Part shown: positions 44,265 to 52,874 of the stretch, piece by piece
Layout: every line of letters starts with the position of its first letter
Numbering within the stretch: position 1 is the stretch's first letter
NCBI GenBank assembly: GCA_963827725.1
Contig: CAWHBM010000001.1
Location: forward strand, 1,550,001-1,614,000
DNA: 64,000 bases
From: VAXT01 sp963827725
GTDB lineage: Bacteria > Actinomycetota > Thermoleophilia > Gaiellales > Gaiellaceae
Reading direction: 5' to 3'
Translations under genes and position numbers: made by a program
Notes under the pieces: model-generated
The model's database searches: none
What the model was told of the DNA's origin: nothing
Seen by the model: only the letters and a program-made list of their open reading frames with translations

Positions 44265-45926
44265 TCATTCCGGTGATCTCGCTCGGCGACCAAAGCCGCT
44301 GACGCCGGCTCGGCTCACAGCGCGAACCGAGTAGTAGTAGGTGCGCCCAAGAACAGCTGTGCGATCCACGAGGCGCATCCGTCGGGTCGTGCCGATGCGA
44401 GCGCCGCGGCGCGCAGCGCTGGTCGATCTCCAGACCTCGTACCGCGCGCCGCCCCACACGTACGGCCACGCGACGACGAGCCTTCCCGTAAACGGATCCT
44501 TCGTCACCCGCACGTCGCTCGGCGCCGTAGCCCTGATCGGGCGGCCGGCCTGACGGCGGCCCGCGTACGCGTCGAACCTCCCGGGCGGATGAGAGATCAA
44601 GAACAGGTCGCGCCCGCCGTCACCGTCGAAGTCGACCGGTGCGTGGACATGGGCTCGAAGCACTCCGTAACCCAGTGGCAGCCGCCGAAAGACGCCGCCG
44701 CCGTCGTTCAGGTAGATCGGATCGCTTGTGTCGTCGCCCCACGGCGGAACGATGAGCAGCGTGACGATTTCCGCTGCGCCGTCACCGTTCAGGTCGGCGA
44801 GCTGGAGGTGGTTGATGTAGTCGAAACTCGTCGGCGCGAGATCCTGGACGCCGACCGGAAGCCTTTGCGCAGTCTCGTCGCGAAAGGTTCCGTCGCCGCC
44901 GTTGATGAGCACCTGGATGTGGCGTGCACGGTACTGCGCCGCGTAGCAATCGACCGTCTCCTGCGGTGCGTTCGTGGACGCCACGAGCAGGTCGAGCGCC
45001 CGGTCACGGTTCAGGTCGACTGCCTTGATGTCGAGCGTCTCGCTGGAGACCCCGAAGGGCTTGGGAGGGATCGACCCCGGCCGCACCTGGAAATGCCCGG
45101 TTCCGTCGTTGACTAGAAGCTGCGTCGCATTCGTGATCGAGTACGTCGGCAAGACGCAGCCGTGGGCGCCGCCGAGGATGAGATCGACGCTCCCGTCACC
45201 ATCGACGTCGGCGAACGCGCTCGCCGTGAAGGTGTTCTGATTGCCGTCTTCGATCTCCGGAGGCAAACGGCCGGGCGCAATCGTGAAGCGTCCTTGCCCG
45301 TCATTCACCCAAATCTGGATCGAGCAGCAGTTTCCGGTGTAGCCTGCGTTTCCGCCGATGTTGCCGACGAAGAGGTCGATGTCTCCGTCGAGATCGATGT
45401 CAGCCGCAGCAGCCGAGTGCGTGAAATCCGCCTGTCGGGGGATGTTCGTCGTGGCGTCGACCAGCTTCCCGGCCGAAGTCGAGAGTATGAGCGTGTCGTG
45501 ATAGCCCGGCGGGTCCGGGGCGACCTCCTCGCCGGAATCCGGGTAGTAAACATCCGGTCGGCCGTCGTTGTTGAAATCGGCGACGACGATGTCGCGACCG
45601 TCCTGCGTCTGTGGCGGCGGCCCCACGAAGAGGGAGCTCGGGGCTTCGACGAGGCGCCGGTGGCCATTGTTGGTCAGGAATCCGAGGGGGAACGTCGCCT
45701 GGCTGCTCAACGCCCGCGAGAAGACGACGTCGACGAGACCGTCCTGGTTGAAGTCAGCGGTAGCGATCGCACCACCGACGGTTGCTGACCCGTCGGCAAC
45801 CGACGACCATCCGAACGACGTCGGTCGGTCGTATCGGGGCAGCTTCGTCGTGCTCGCCCCGGCGACCGCGAGCGGAGCACCGGCGGCCAGCGCCAGGGTT
45901 GCGAGATGGAGCGCAATGGTCTTCAT
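44265..45926 (-). CDS. Secreted FG-GAP/VCBS beta-propeller protein
   Basis: 553 residues from ATG 45926, with a signal peptide (~22 residues). At least seven FG-GAP/VCBS blades with calcium-loop sequences: DFNQDGLVDVVF, DFNNDGRPDVYY, DIDLDGDIDLFV, DVDGDGSVDLIL, DLNRDRALDLLV, DLNGDGAAEIVT and DFDGDGGRDLFL. The last ~75 residues resemble a fibronectin-III domain (YEVWRSTSAARRG, YYYSVRAVSRAG). Extracellular adhesion or binding is likely. It lies between the two ssrA copies. Confidence 0.88.
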   Translation of the reverse strand: MKTIALHLATLALAAGAPLAVAGASTTKLPRYDRPTSFGWSSVADGSATVGGAIATADFNQDGLVDVVFSRALSSQATFPLGFLTNNGHRRLVEAPSSLFVGPPPQTQDGRDIVVADFNNDGRPDVYYPDSGEEVAPDPPGYHDTLILSTSAGKLVDATTNIPRQADFTHSAAAADIDLDGDIDLFVGNIGGNAGYTGNCCSIQIWVNDGQGRFTIAPGRLPPEIEDGNQNTFTASAFADVDGDGSVDLILGGAHGCVLPTYSITNATQLLVNDGTGHFQVRPGSIPPKPFGVSSETLDIKAVDLNRDRALDLLVASTNAPQETVDCYAAQYRARHIQVLINGGDGTFRDETAQRLPVGVQDLAPTSFDYINHLQLADLNGDGAAEIVTLLIVPPWGDDTSDPIYLNDGGGVFRRLPLGYGVLRAHVHAPVDFDGDGGRDLFLISHPPGRFDAYAGRRQAGRPIRATAPSDVRVTKDPFTGRLVVAWPYVWGGARYEVWRSTSAARRGARIGTTRRMRLVDRTAVLGRTYYYSVRAVSRAGVSGFGRRARSPE

Positions 45927-45987
45927 TGGGCCGATCCGATCATCGTTCGCCCTTTTATTCTCGCAGCGAGGTGAACGGGGTGGCAAC

Positions 45988-46020
45988 GGTGTCAGGAACG
46001 TGGTGTCAGGTCTTGCATTG
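45988..46020. repeat. REP/transposase-associated repeat remnant
   Basis: GGTGTCAGG is repeated (45988 and 46002) and continues as TGTCAGGTCTTGCATTG. From memory this kind of sequence recurs near REP-associated (Y1) transposases in high-GC soil bacteria. No transposase gene remains; I see no convincing gene in 45927-46175. Confidence 0.4.
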
Positions 46021-46175
46021 AACCGTCTGCCGACGCGCGGCGGGCCTTGCGCGGAGCGGCACTCGAGGCTGATTCTTGACGCGCAAGCGGAGAACGACCC
46101 GGGACTACTCGATTGGTGCGCCTATCCCTTCGCCGCCCTCCGATCATGATCTCGTGTGTCTTAAAATTGGAGTTG

Positions 46176-47063
46176 ATGCGAAGGTTCGGCTTGGCGATCC
46201 CCGCCGCGATTGTGGCCGTCGTCGCCGGATGTGGCGGCGAGAGCAAGTCATCCAGAGTGACCGCGGAGTCGGGAGAGCTGATCGCTTACACAGCAGGCGA
46301 CGGGATTCACGTGGTCAATTCAGACGGCCAGGGTGACCGGAAGGTTCCGGGAACCGATGGCCTCAGCGGCCCAAAATGGGCACCGGACGGCAATCGCTTT
46401 GCAGCGGTCGACCTAGTGGACTGCTGCAAGCCGTATTCCGTCACACTCGACGGTTCCAAGAAGAGTCGGCTGCCCGCCGACTCGAGCACAACACCGGCGT
46501 GGGCGCCTGACGGAAAGCGCCTTGCCGCGTTCGATGAAGAGAAGGCCCGCTTCCGCGTAGTGCGCGTTGCTGATGGGCATGTCGAGGTGACATTTCCCAA
46601 GACCGGGAACGATCCCGCGTGGTCGCCGGACGGACGCACAATCGCGTTCCAAGGGAATGGTACCGACGACCTCCTGCGAATATTTCTCGTCAGAGCAAAC
46701 GGACGGGATCTGCGGCAACTGACGAACATGACTGGAGGCGTGGAGGGTGAAACAGATGCAGCCTGGTCTCCTGACGGCCGGTCGATCGCGTTTAGCAGTG
46801 ATCGCGATGGCGACTGGGAGATCTACGTCATCCGGACCGACGGGACCGGACTAGAGAAGGTCACCGACAATTCGGTAGAGGACACAAGCCCATCCTGGTC
46901 GCCCGACGGTACTCGTCTCGTCTTTGGCAGGACACCAAGCGACGACAGTACGGAGATCGTCGTTCGCACGTTGAAGGGCGGCAAGGAGACGATCGTTGCC
47001 AGTGGCGGCTACGGCGCCGGCGACCTCGTCTTCGAACCGTCGTGGCAGCCACGCGAACCGTAG
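46176..47063 (+). CDS. TolB-like (PD40 beta-propeller) lipoprotein
   Basis: 295 residues from ATG 46176 with GGAG upstream. Signal peptide ending in lipobox VVAGC, so probably lipid-anchored. PD40 repeats: KWAPDGNRFAAVD, AWAPDGKRLAAFD, AWSPDGRTIAFQG, AWSPDGRSIAFSS and SWSPDGTRLVFGR. Extracytoplasmic binding protein of unknown ligand. Codon use here looks less GC-biased by eye than its neighbours, which with the ssrA flanks suggests acquisition. Confidence 0.9.
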   Translation: MRRFGLAIPAAIVAVVAGCGGESKSSRVTAESGELIAYTAGDGIHVVNSDGQGDRKVPGTDGLSGPKWAPDGNRFAAVDLVDCCKPYSVTLDGSKKSRLPADSSTTPAWAPDGKRLAAFDEEKARFRVVRVADGHVEVTFPKTGNDPAWSPDGRTIAFQGNGTDDLLRIFLVRANGRDLRQLTNMTGGVEGETDAAWSPDGRSIAFSSDRDGDWEIYVIRTDGTGLEKVTDNSVEDTSPSWSPDGTRLVFGRTPSDDSTEIVVRTLKGGKETIVASGGYGAGDLVFEPSWQPREP

Positions 47064-47083
47064 GAGCCGGCCGTGCGATGTCT

Positions 47084-47109
47084 GGTGGCGCCGCGAGAGC
47101 GGCGCCACC
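47084..47109. terminator. Bidirectional hairpin between TolB-like gene and ssrA
   Basis: GGTGGCGCCGC (47084-47094), tetraloop GAGA, GCGGCGCCACC (47099-47109): perfect 11-bp stem, 21 nt after one stop codon and 12 nt beyond the 3' end of ssrA. Confidence 0.75.
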
Positions 47110-47120
47110 TTCGACGAGAG

Positions 47121-47482
47121 TGGAGGCGGAGGGAATCGAACCCTCGTCCGCGGGCGTTCCGGATGAACGTCTACAAGCTTAGGCTCACCTTGAATTTCGC
47201 CCGCCGGCCGGTGGGAGCCAACCTACCGCCGGGCTAGTCATCCTTTGGTGTCGCGCTTCGGGCGATTGACTCTCCCTAGGCGCCGAGCCCGTTTATGACG
47301 CCGCTACCCGAGCCACGGGCCGAGCCCGGAGCGACGCGCCTCACTGTGGTTTAGGCAGCGAGAGCGAGTGCGTTTTGGTTCTTCGCACTTGCGTTTTGTC
47401 CCGGTTGTTTTACGAGGCCGACCGGGGACCTCGGCTTGCAGCTCAGCCGGAGAACCGACCACGTCGAAACCTGGTCGCCCCC
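47121..47482 (-). ncRNA. ssrA: Transfer-messenger RNA (tmRNA)
   Basis: 362 nt without encoded CCA. The 5' end GGGGGCGACCAGGTTTCGAC pairs through GGGGGCG with 3' CGCCTCC (one G-U), followed by discriminator A; the T-arm is GAGGG TTCGATT CCCTC. The resume codon GCG at 47386-47384 opens the tag AKNQNALALAA ending at TAA 47351, giving a proteolysis tag with the usual -ALAA-type C-terminus. It rescues stalled ribosomes together with SmpB, encoded 0.7 kb away. TACAAT lies upstream, with a short 5' leader to be removed by RNase P. Confidence 0.96.
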
Positions 47483-47495
47483 GTATGTCCCACTT

Positions 47496-47501
47496 ATTGT
47501 A
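47496..47501 (-). promoter_or_regulatory. -10 box of ssrA
   Basis: TACAAT ends 13 nt before the mature 5' G at 47482, placing transcription start about 7 nt upstream of the mature end; the leader would be cut by RNase P. Confidence 0.55.
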
Positions 47502-47506
47502 GCTGT

Positions 47507-48211
47507 GTGCAGGAAAACCGCCGTGACGGCGTACTCGTCCTCTTCGATGTGGACAAGACGCTCTTCATGAACAGCGACCCGCTGATGGGCCTGGCGACGA
47601 CCGATGCGATCGAGACCGTGTGGGGCCGCCGGCTTGCCGACGACGCGATCAAACACGTCGACCACCCCGGCCAAACGGCCACCCGGATCACCCGCCTACT
47701 GCTCCGAGCCGACGGGCTTCTCGACGAGGAGATCGACCCGGGCATGGGCCACTGGTGCAAGGAGGCATCAGATCGCTACCTCGAGCTGCTTGCGGAAGCC
47801 GACACGAGCGACTGGTACGCCTCCGAGGGAGCAGCCGAGGCGATCTCGCAGATCGAGCATCGCGCGCTTCTCACCGGCAACCCGGAGCCGGTGGCGCGAG
47901 CGCGCATGGAGCGGATCGGGCTCAATCACCTCTTCCCTACGGGGCAAGGGGCTTTCGGTTGCGACGCCGAGGACCGCCCCACGCTGATCGACCTCGCGCG
48001 CGAGCGAGCCGGCGACTGGCCGCGCGAGAGCACCGTCGCCGTCGGCGACACGATCGCGGACATCACCGGTGCTCACGCGGCGGGCGTCAGGGTCGTCGGC
48101 TTCGCCCCGGAGGGACAGCGGGACGAGCTCGCAGGCGCAGGCGCGGACGTGGTGATCGAGAGAATGGCCGAGCTTCCCGGCGCTCTCGTCCGACTCAGCG
48201 CCGGGATTTGA
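47507..48211 (+). CDS. HAD-superfamily phosphatase
   Basis: 234 residues from GTG 47507. Motif I VLFDVDKTLFMNSD (Asp nucleophile), motif II ALLTGN, motif III/IV VAVGDTIADITGAHAAG, as in phosphoglycolate phosphatase-like HAD enzymes. The promoter region is shared back-to-back with ssrA; the 3' end overlaps smpB by 17 nt from the opposite strand. Substrate unknown. Confidence 0.9.
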   Translation: MQENRRDGVLVLFDVDKTLFMNSDPLMGLATTDAIETVWGRRLADDAIKHVDHPGQTATRITRLLLRADGLLDEEIDPGMGHWCKEASDRYLELLAEADTSDWYASEGAAEAISQIEHRALLTGNPEPVARARMERIGLNHLFPTGQGAFGCDAEDRPTLIDLARERAGDWPRESTVAVGDTIADITGAHAAGVRVVGFAPEGQRDELAGAGADVVIERMAELPGALVRLSAGI

Positions 48212-48650
48212 GCGCGCGCTCGATCTGACGGTCGGCATCGCGCTTGGCGATGTCGCTTCGCTTGTCGCGCTGCTCCTTGCCGCGGGCGAGCGCGAGCTCG
48301 ACCTTTGCGCGGCCGTCCTTGAAGTAGAGCCGTAGCGGCACGAGCGTCAGGCCCTTCTCACGCACCTTCCCGTAGAGCGAGTCGAGCTCGCGGCGGTGGA
48401 GAAGCAGCTTCCGGTCCCGCTCCGGCTCGTGGTTCTGGATTCCGGCCTGGTCGTAGGTGTCGATGTGCGCGCCGACGAGCCAGGCCTCGCCCTCTCTTAC
48501 GTCGGCATAGGACTGCTGGAGGCTCACTCGGCCATCACGGAGCGACTTGACCTCGCTCCCGGTCAGCACGATGCCGGCCTCGAAGCGCTCGAGGAGGTGG
48601 TAGTCGTGCCGGGCCTTGCGGTTTTCCGCGATTGGCTTCTGTCCAGCCAT
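48195..48650 (-). CDS. smpB: SsrA-binding protein
   Basis: 151 residues. Start ATG 48650 chosen from the conserved N-terminus (AGQKPIAENRKARHDYHLLE) and the TACAAT box; the frame is open further upstream. GIVLTGSEVKSLRDGRVSL and HEPERDRKLLLHRREL are the OB-fold landmarks, with a Lys/Arg-rich helical tail entering the mRNA channel (GKEQRDKRSDIAKRDADR). It brings tmRNA to stalled ribosomes. Confidence 0.97.
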   Translation of the reverse strand: MAGQKPIAENRKARHDYHLLERFEAGIVLTGSEVKSLRDGRVSLQQSYADVREGEAWLVGAHIDTYDQAGIQNHEPERDRKLLLHRRELDSLYGKVREKGLTLVPLRLYFKDGRAKVELALARGKEQRDKRSDIAKRDADRQIERALKSRR

Positions 48651-48656
48651 AAAACG

Positions 48657-48662
48657 ATTGTA
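48657..48662 (-). promoter_or_regulatory. -10 box of smpB, leaderless type
   Basis: TACAAT with a 6-nt spacer (CGTTTT) to ATG 48650. Confidence 0.65.
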
Positions 48663-48700
48663 GGTTCGGCTCGCGCCTCGTATCTGCCACCATTCCTGCA

Positions 48701-49288
48701 ATGAGACGGCAACTCGCTTGGCTCTCACTCGCACCGCTGATGGTCGGCGGCCTCCTGGCAGGCCATTCGCTCGGCTATCGGATCGTGACTCCGGACGCGC
48801 ACGAGCGCGCGGATGTCCTCGGGCATAGCGGGCACGGGTACCTCGGGTACGCCCCGCTCGCGCTCGCCGTCTGCTTCGGACTGCTGCTTGCGGCAATGCT
48901 CTTTCGAGCAGTCGCGGGTTACCGCGGAGAGCCACTTCGGCCGGCCGCCTCCAGGGCGATCATCCTGCTGCCGCCGCTCGCGTTCGTCGTGCAGGAGCAC
49001 CTGGAGCGGTTCCTCTCCTCCGGCGAGGTTCCCTGGACGGCTGCGCTCCAGCCGAGTTTCCTCCTCGGGCTCGCCCTCCAGCTGCCGTTTGCGCTGGCAG
49101 CGCTGCTCCTGGCGTGGGCGCTCGACTCGGTCGCACACGCAGTGGGGCGCGCGCTCGCCGCGTTCACTCCCTCGCTCGTCTTCGCGCCTTTCGTCCCCCA
49201 TCCCGTCCGCGTCGTGGCTGCTCCAACTCCAATCGGCCTCGCGCGCGGGTACGGAGCGCGCGCTCCGCCCTCCCTTCGCCGACCGTAG
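48701..49288 (+). CDS. Polytopic membrane protein at head of copper-type cluster
   Basis: 195 residues with about four or five membrane segments (residues ~7-25, 50-72, 87-100, 120-150). A loop between the first two carries several His (HERADVLGHSGHGYLG), compatible with metal binding. Not recognised. It lies 45 nt before the CopC-CopD gene and is divergent from smpB. Confidence 0.65.
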   Translation: MRRQLAWLSLAPLMVGGLLAGHSLGYRIVTPDAHERADVLGHSGHGYLGYAPLALAVCFGLLLAAMLFRAVAGYRGEPLRPAASRAIILLPPLAFVVQEHLERFLSSGEVPWTAALQPSFLLGLALQLPFALAALLLAWALDSVAHAVGRALAAFTPSLVFAPFVPHPVRVVAAPTPIGLARGYGARAPPSLRRP

Positions 49289-49333
49289 TTTTCGTCGGCC
49301 GCGCCTCCGCGCGGCCCCGAGCGAAGGAGTGGT

Positions 49334-51007
49334 TTGAAGAGAAGCATCGCGTTAGCGGTCGCCCTCGTCGCCCTGGTGGCGGTGCCGTCCGCGTTCGCAC
49401 ACGCAACCTTGGAGGAGAGCTCGCCGGCCAACGATTCGGTCGTCCGGCGCAGCCCGCCTGCGGTCACGCTGCGCTTCAGCGAGGCGGTCGAGACCGCGTT
49501 CGGCTCGATCCGCATCTTCAACTGCAGCGGCGAGCGGGTCGACTCGGGAAAGGTCACCAAGCCCGACCCGCGGTCGGTCTCGATCAGGCTTGACCGGCAG
49601 CTTCCGCAGGGCTCGTACACGGTCACCTGGAGAGTGATCTCGGCCGACGCACACCCGGTCGCCGGGGCCTTCTTCTTCCACGTCGGAACAGCGGATCGCT
49701 CGGGCTCCTGTGAGCAGGTGTTCGGCCAGGGCACTCCGGGCGAGGTGGACGCTCTCTTCAAGTTCGCGCGGGCTCTCGACTTCGCGTTGATCCTGCTCGT
49801 CGTCGGCGGTGCCCTGGCACTCGCCCTCGTCCTTCGCTCGGCGGCCGCGGAGCTCCGCTCCCGGCTCTACCGGATCCTCGCGGGGCTCGCAGTCGGCCTC
49901 GTCGTCGCAGGAACGCTTTGCATCGTGCTCCAGGGCGCCGTTGCCGGAGGCTTCGGCCTCACGGAGGCGTTCCGCTGGAACACCGTCGATTCCGTTCTCG
50001 AGACGAACTTCGGGAAGGCGTTCGGCTTCCAGGTCGGCTTTGCGGCCCTCACTGCGATCGTCGCGTTCGCCGCCAGCTCGTCCCGGAGGCAGGTGCTCGG
50101 GCCGCTCGCGCTCGTACCGGCGGTTTGCCTGCTGCCGACGGTGGCGGCGGCCGGCCACGCCCAGACGAGTGGAGCGCTCGCCGTCGTCGCCGACGTGGTG
50201 CACACGCTGGCGGCCTCGATGTGGGTCGGAGGACTGGGATTCACGGTTCTCGCTTTGCTGCTCGCCGGTAAGGACCGCTGGCCCCTGGCCGCCCGTGCGG
50301 TTCCTGTCTTCTCGATCCTCGCGGTCGCCTCGGTCGTCACGCTCGTGACCGCCGGGGTGCTGCGGGGGGCGCAGGAGCTGGTCCCGTCGGGCACGAGCCT
50401 TCGCCAGTGGCCCCGAGCCGTCTGGGAGGGATACGTGCACACGACGTACGGGCAACTCCTGCTCGCGAAGATCGCTCTCGTCTTGCCGCTGCTCGGGCTG
50501 GGCGCCTACAACAACCGCTACGCGGTCCCGAGACTCCGGAAGCAGATTGCATCGGTCGTCGAGCAACGGCGTTTCCTGAGGGCGGCCGGCGCGGAGCTGG
50601 CGATCATGGCGGCGATCGTCGGAGTGACCGCGGTGCTCGTCACCGAGCCGCCGGCGAAGTCGTCGGTCAAGCCTCCGAAGTTCGTCTCGATCATCGCACC
50701 GGTCGGCGAGCTGGAGGTCAACTTCACCGTCGAGCCCGCGAGAACCGGGCCCAACGTCGTCCACCTGTACTTCTTCACCCAGGCCGGCGTTCCAGCCAAT
50801 GTTGCCGAGGCCAAGCTGACGGCGAGGCTTCCGGGCGGAAAGGTCGGCCCGCTGCGCATCCCGCTCCAGAGGATCGTTCCCAGCCACTACACGACCCCCG
50901 GGGCGAGCTTCCCATTCCCCGGCGACTGGCAGGTGACGATCGAAGCCAGGCGCGGCGAGTTCGACGCACTCACACAAACCGTTTCCATCCCAATCAGAGA
51001 GGGTTGA
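49334..51007 (+). CDS. CopC-CopD fusion, copper import/resistance
   Basis: 557 residues from TTG 49334, with a GAAGGAG Shine-Dalgarno. Signal peptide cleaved before HATLEESSPANDS, leaving the N-terminal His that binds Cu(II) in CopC, with the second His in SADAHPVAGAFFF. Eight-segment CopD domain (~150-440) with VVADVVHTLAASMWVGGLGF and EGYVHTTYGQLLLAKIALVL, then an extra beta domain (~450-550, VEPARTGPNVVHLYFF) as in actinobacterial YcnJ-like proteins. It would bind copper outside and move it across the membrane. Confidence 0.93.
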   Translation: MKRSIALAVALVALVAVPSAFAHATLEESSPANDSVVRRSPPAVTLRFSEAVETAFGSIRIFNCSGERVDSGKVTKPDPRSVSIRLDRQLPQGSYTVTWRVISADAHPVAGAFFFHVGTADRSGSCEQVFGQGTPGEVDALFKFARALDFALILLVVGGALALALVLRSAAAELRSRLYRILAGLAVGLVVAGTLCIVLQGAVAGGFGLTEAFRWNTVDSVLETNFGKAFGFQVGFAALTAIVAFAASSSRRQVLGPLALVPAVCLLPTVAAAGHAQTSGALAVVADVVHTLAASMWVGGLGFTVLALLLAGKDRWPLAARAVPVFSILAVASVVTLVTAGVLRGAQELVPSGTSLRQWPRAVWEGYVHTTYGQLLLAKIALVLPLLGLGAYNNRYAVPRLRKQIASVVEQRRFLRAAGAELAIMAAIVGVTAVLVTEPPAKSSVKPPKFVSIIAPVGELEVNFTVEPARTGPNVVHLYFFTQAGVPANVAEAKLTARLPGGKVGPLRIPLQRIVPSHYTTPGASFPFPGDWQVTIEARRGEFDALTQTVSIPIREG

Positions 51008-51008
51008 C

Positions 51009-51614
51009 ATGAAGCTCAGGACCGCATTCCTCACAGCCGTCGCGACGGCCCTGGTCATCGCCCCGTCGGCGATGGCGCACGTGACCATCAACCCGGACAA
51101 GGCGCCGGCGGACAGCTTCTCCCGTTTTGCCCTCCGCGTTCCGACCGAGGAGCCCGTTGCAACGGTCAGGATCAGCATCCAGCTCCCCGAGGGGCTCGAA
51201 GAGGCGGGCTTCCAGCCGAAGCCTGGGTGGACTAGAACGCAATCGGGCCGAGTTGTCACCTGGTCGGGCGGCGAGATCGGGCCCGGCGAGTTCGACGAGT
51301 TCGGCCTGAGCATCCACGTGCCGAACACACCCGGCGAGGAGCTCGTGTTTCCCGCCACCCAGACGTACGCGGATGGAACAGTCGTGCGGTGGATCGGCGA
51401 GGCTTCGTCGGATGAGCCGGCGCCGCGGGTGACGATCGAGGAGGCCGAAGGCGAAGGCGACCAGGCGACGACGACTACGACCACGGCCACCAGCGCGGCT
51501 GCGGATGACGGTGAAGACGACGACAACGACGCCTTCACGCTCGCGCTGGCAAGCGCCGGGCTCGCAGTCGGGCTGATCGCGCTCGGTCTGTCGGTCAGGA
51601 GGCGCCGCCCTTGA
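51009..51614 (+). CDS. ycnI: YcnI (DUF1775) copper-binding protein
   Basis: 201 residues. Signal peptide ending SAMA, mature N-terminus HVTINPDKAPA with the copper-binding His, the YcnI core RFALRVPTEEP, PGWTRTQSG and VVTWSGGEIGPGEFDEF, an acidic Thr-rich spacer and a C-terminal membrane anchor (LALASAGLAVGLIALGL) with RRRR. It begins 1 nt after copCD; its end overlaps the next gene as TTGA. Confidence 0.93.
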   Translation: MKLRTAFLTAVATALVIAPSAMAHVTINPDKAPADSFSRFALRVPTEEPVATVRISIQLPEGLEEAGFQPKPGWTRTQSGRVVTWSGGEIGPGEFDEFGLSIHVPNTPGEELVFPATQTYADGTVVRWIGEASSDEPAPRVTIEEAEGEGDQATTTTTTATSAAADDGEDDDNDAFTLALASAGLAVGLIALGLSVRRRRP

Positions 51615-52227
51615 GACGAAGCCTTTCGTTAGCCGCTTTCCTCTGCCTCGTTCTAGTCCCGGGGGCGATGGCCCACGCGAAGGTGACGCCGGAGAAGACC
51701 CCCGCAGACGGCGTCGCTCGGATCACCCTGGAGCTGCCGGGCGAGGAGAGCGTGCCCGCAAACAGGGTGGCGCTGCAGCTCCCACGAGGCGTCTCCGTCG
51801 TCAGGCTCGAGCCGACGCCGGGGTGGAAGCGCACGGTGAGCGGACGCGTGATCACGTGGTCAGGCGGGGCCATCGCCCCCGATGAGGTCGGCAAGTTCGT
51901 GTTCAGGGCTCAGATGCCCGCCACACCGGGAGCCGAGCTCGTGTTTCCGACGGTCCAGACGTATGCGAACGGGGTGATCGCGCGCTGGATCGGTGAGCCC
52001 GGGTCAGACATGCCGGCTCCGCGCCTCATGCTGACTGCTGCGAGGCCAAAGCCGCTGCCACCGCCGCCGCCCCCACCACCTCCGCCGGTGCCGCCTCCGG
52101 TTGCGACGACGGCGCCGCCGCCCTCGCAGAGCGAGACGACGACGGTGTCCCGATCTGGCTCATCGCCGGCATCGTCGCCGGGCTGGGCGCGATCGGCGTG
52201 ATTCTCGCGCGGAGGCGGCGCGCGTGA
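51611..52227 (+). pseudogene. Second YcnI-like protein with proline-rich stalk (one frameshift)
   Basis: From TTG 51611 (TTGA overlap). Signal peptide, mature HAKVTPEKTPADG, then PGWKRTVSGRVITWSGG and VFPTVQTYANGVIARW: the same domain as its neighbour, so a tandem paralogue. A run of ~12 Pro with PPVPPPV follows. Near 52140 a base appears lost; the other frame continues as PIWLIAGIVAGLGAIGVILA plus RRRR, the expected membrane anchor, to TGA 52225-52227. The break removes the anchor only. Confidence 0.82.
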
Positions 52228-52874
52228 AGCGACACCTCGTCCTGGCCCTCACCCTGACGGCCGCCCTGCTTGCTCCTGGTGCCGAAGCCCACTTCGGCAC
52301 GGGGAAGCTCGGTTACAAGTCGACGATCCAAGCGGTCGAGCCTCCGATGCCCGGGCTCGATCTGAAGGTTCTCTACGGGGACGATCAGATGCAGCTCGAG
52401 AATCGGAGCGGCAAGACAATCGTGATCAAGGGCTACGGCGGAGAGCCGTACTTGCGCTTCTCGCCCGACGGGATCGCCGTCAACGTCAACTCACCGGCGG
52501 GCTATCTCAATCAGGACCGGTACGGCCAGGCGACGGTGCCGAAGACCGCCAGCGCCGAGGCGCGGCCGAACTGGCAGAAGCTCGCCGGCGGCGACCTCTG
52601 GGCCTGGCACGACCACCGGATCCACTACATGAGCAGGATCGCGCCGAAGCCGATCCGGGACGCGCCGCGAGAGCCGCATCATGTCCAGGATTGGAAGGTG
52701 CCGGCGACCCAGGACGGCAAGCCGTTCTTCATCTCGGGCAGCCTCAACTACACACCTCCGCCGCAGGAGGCGAGCTTCCCGGTCGGGCTGACTATCTTGA
52801 TCGCGATCCTGATCGCCGCTGGGACGGTCGGCCTCTTCGTCCTGCGCCGCGTGCTGATCCGCTCGATGGACTAG
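52224..52874 (+). CDS. Exported membrane-anchored protein of the copper-type cluster
   Basis: 216 residues from GTG 52224 (GTGA overlap with the preceding gene). Signal peptide to GAEA, mature N-terminus HFGTGKLGYKS again beginning with His, a beta-rich domain with GYGGEPYLRFSPDGIAVN, a His-rich stretch (WAWHDHRIHYM, REPHHVQDW) and a C-terminal membrane segment (VGLTILIAILIAAGTVGLFV). Family not recognised; the N-terminal His and position suggest a metal-handling role. Confidence 0.75.
   Translation: MKRHLVLALTLTAALLAPGAEAHFGTGKLGYKSTIQAVEPPMPGLDLKVLYGDDQMQLENRSGKTIVIKGYGGEPYLRFSPDGIAVNVNSPAGYLNQDRYGQATVPKTASAEARPNWQKLAGGDLWAWHDHRIHYMSRIAPKPIRDAPREPHHVQDWKVPATQDGKPFFISGSLNYTPPPQEASFPVGLTILIAILIAAGTVGLFVLRRVLIRSMD

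Noticed and set aside
45992..46246. Intact small protein on the minus strand
   Set aside because: No start signal, composition not protein-like; at most a remnant of a transposase C-terminus.
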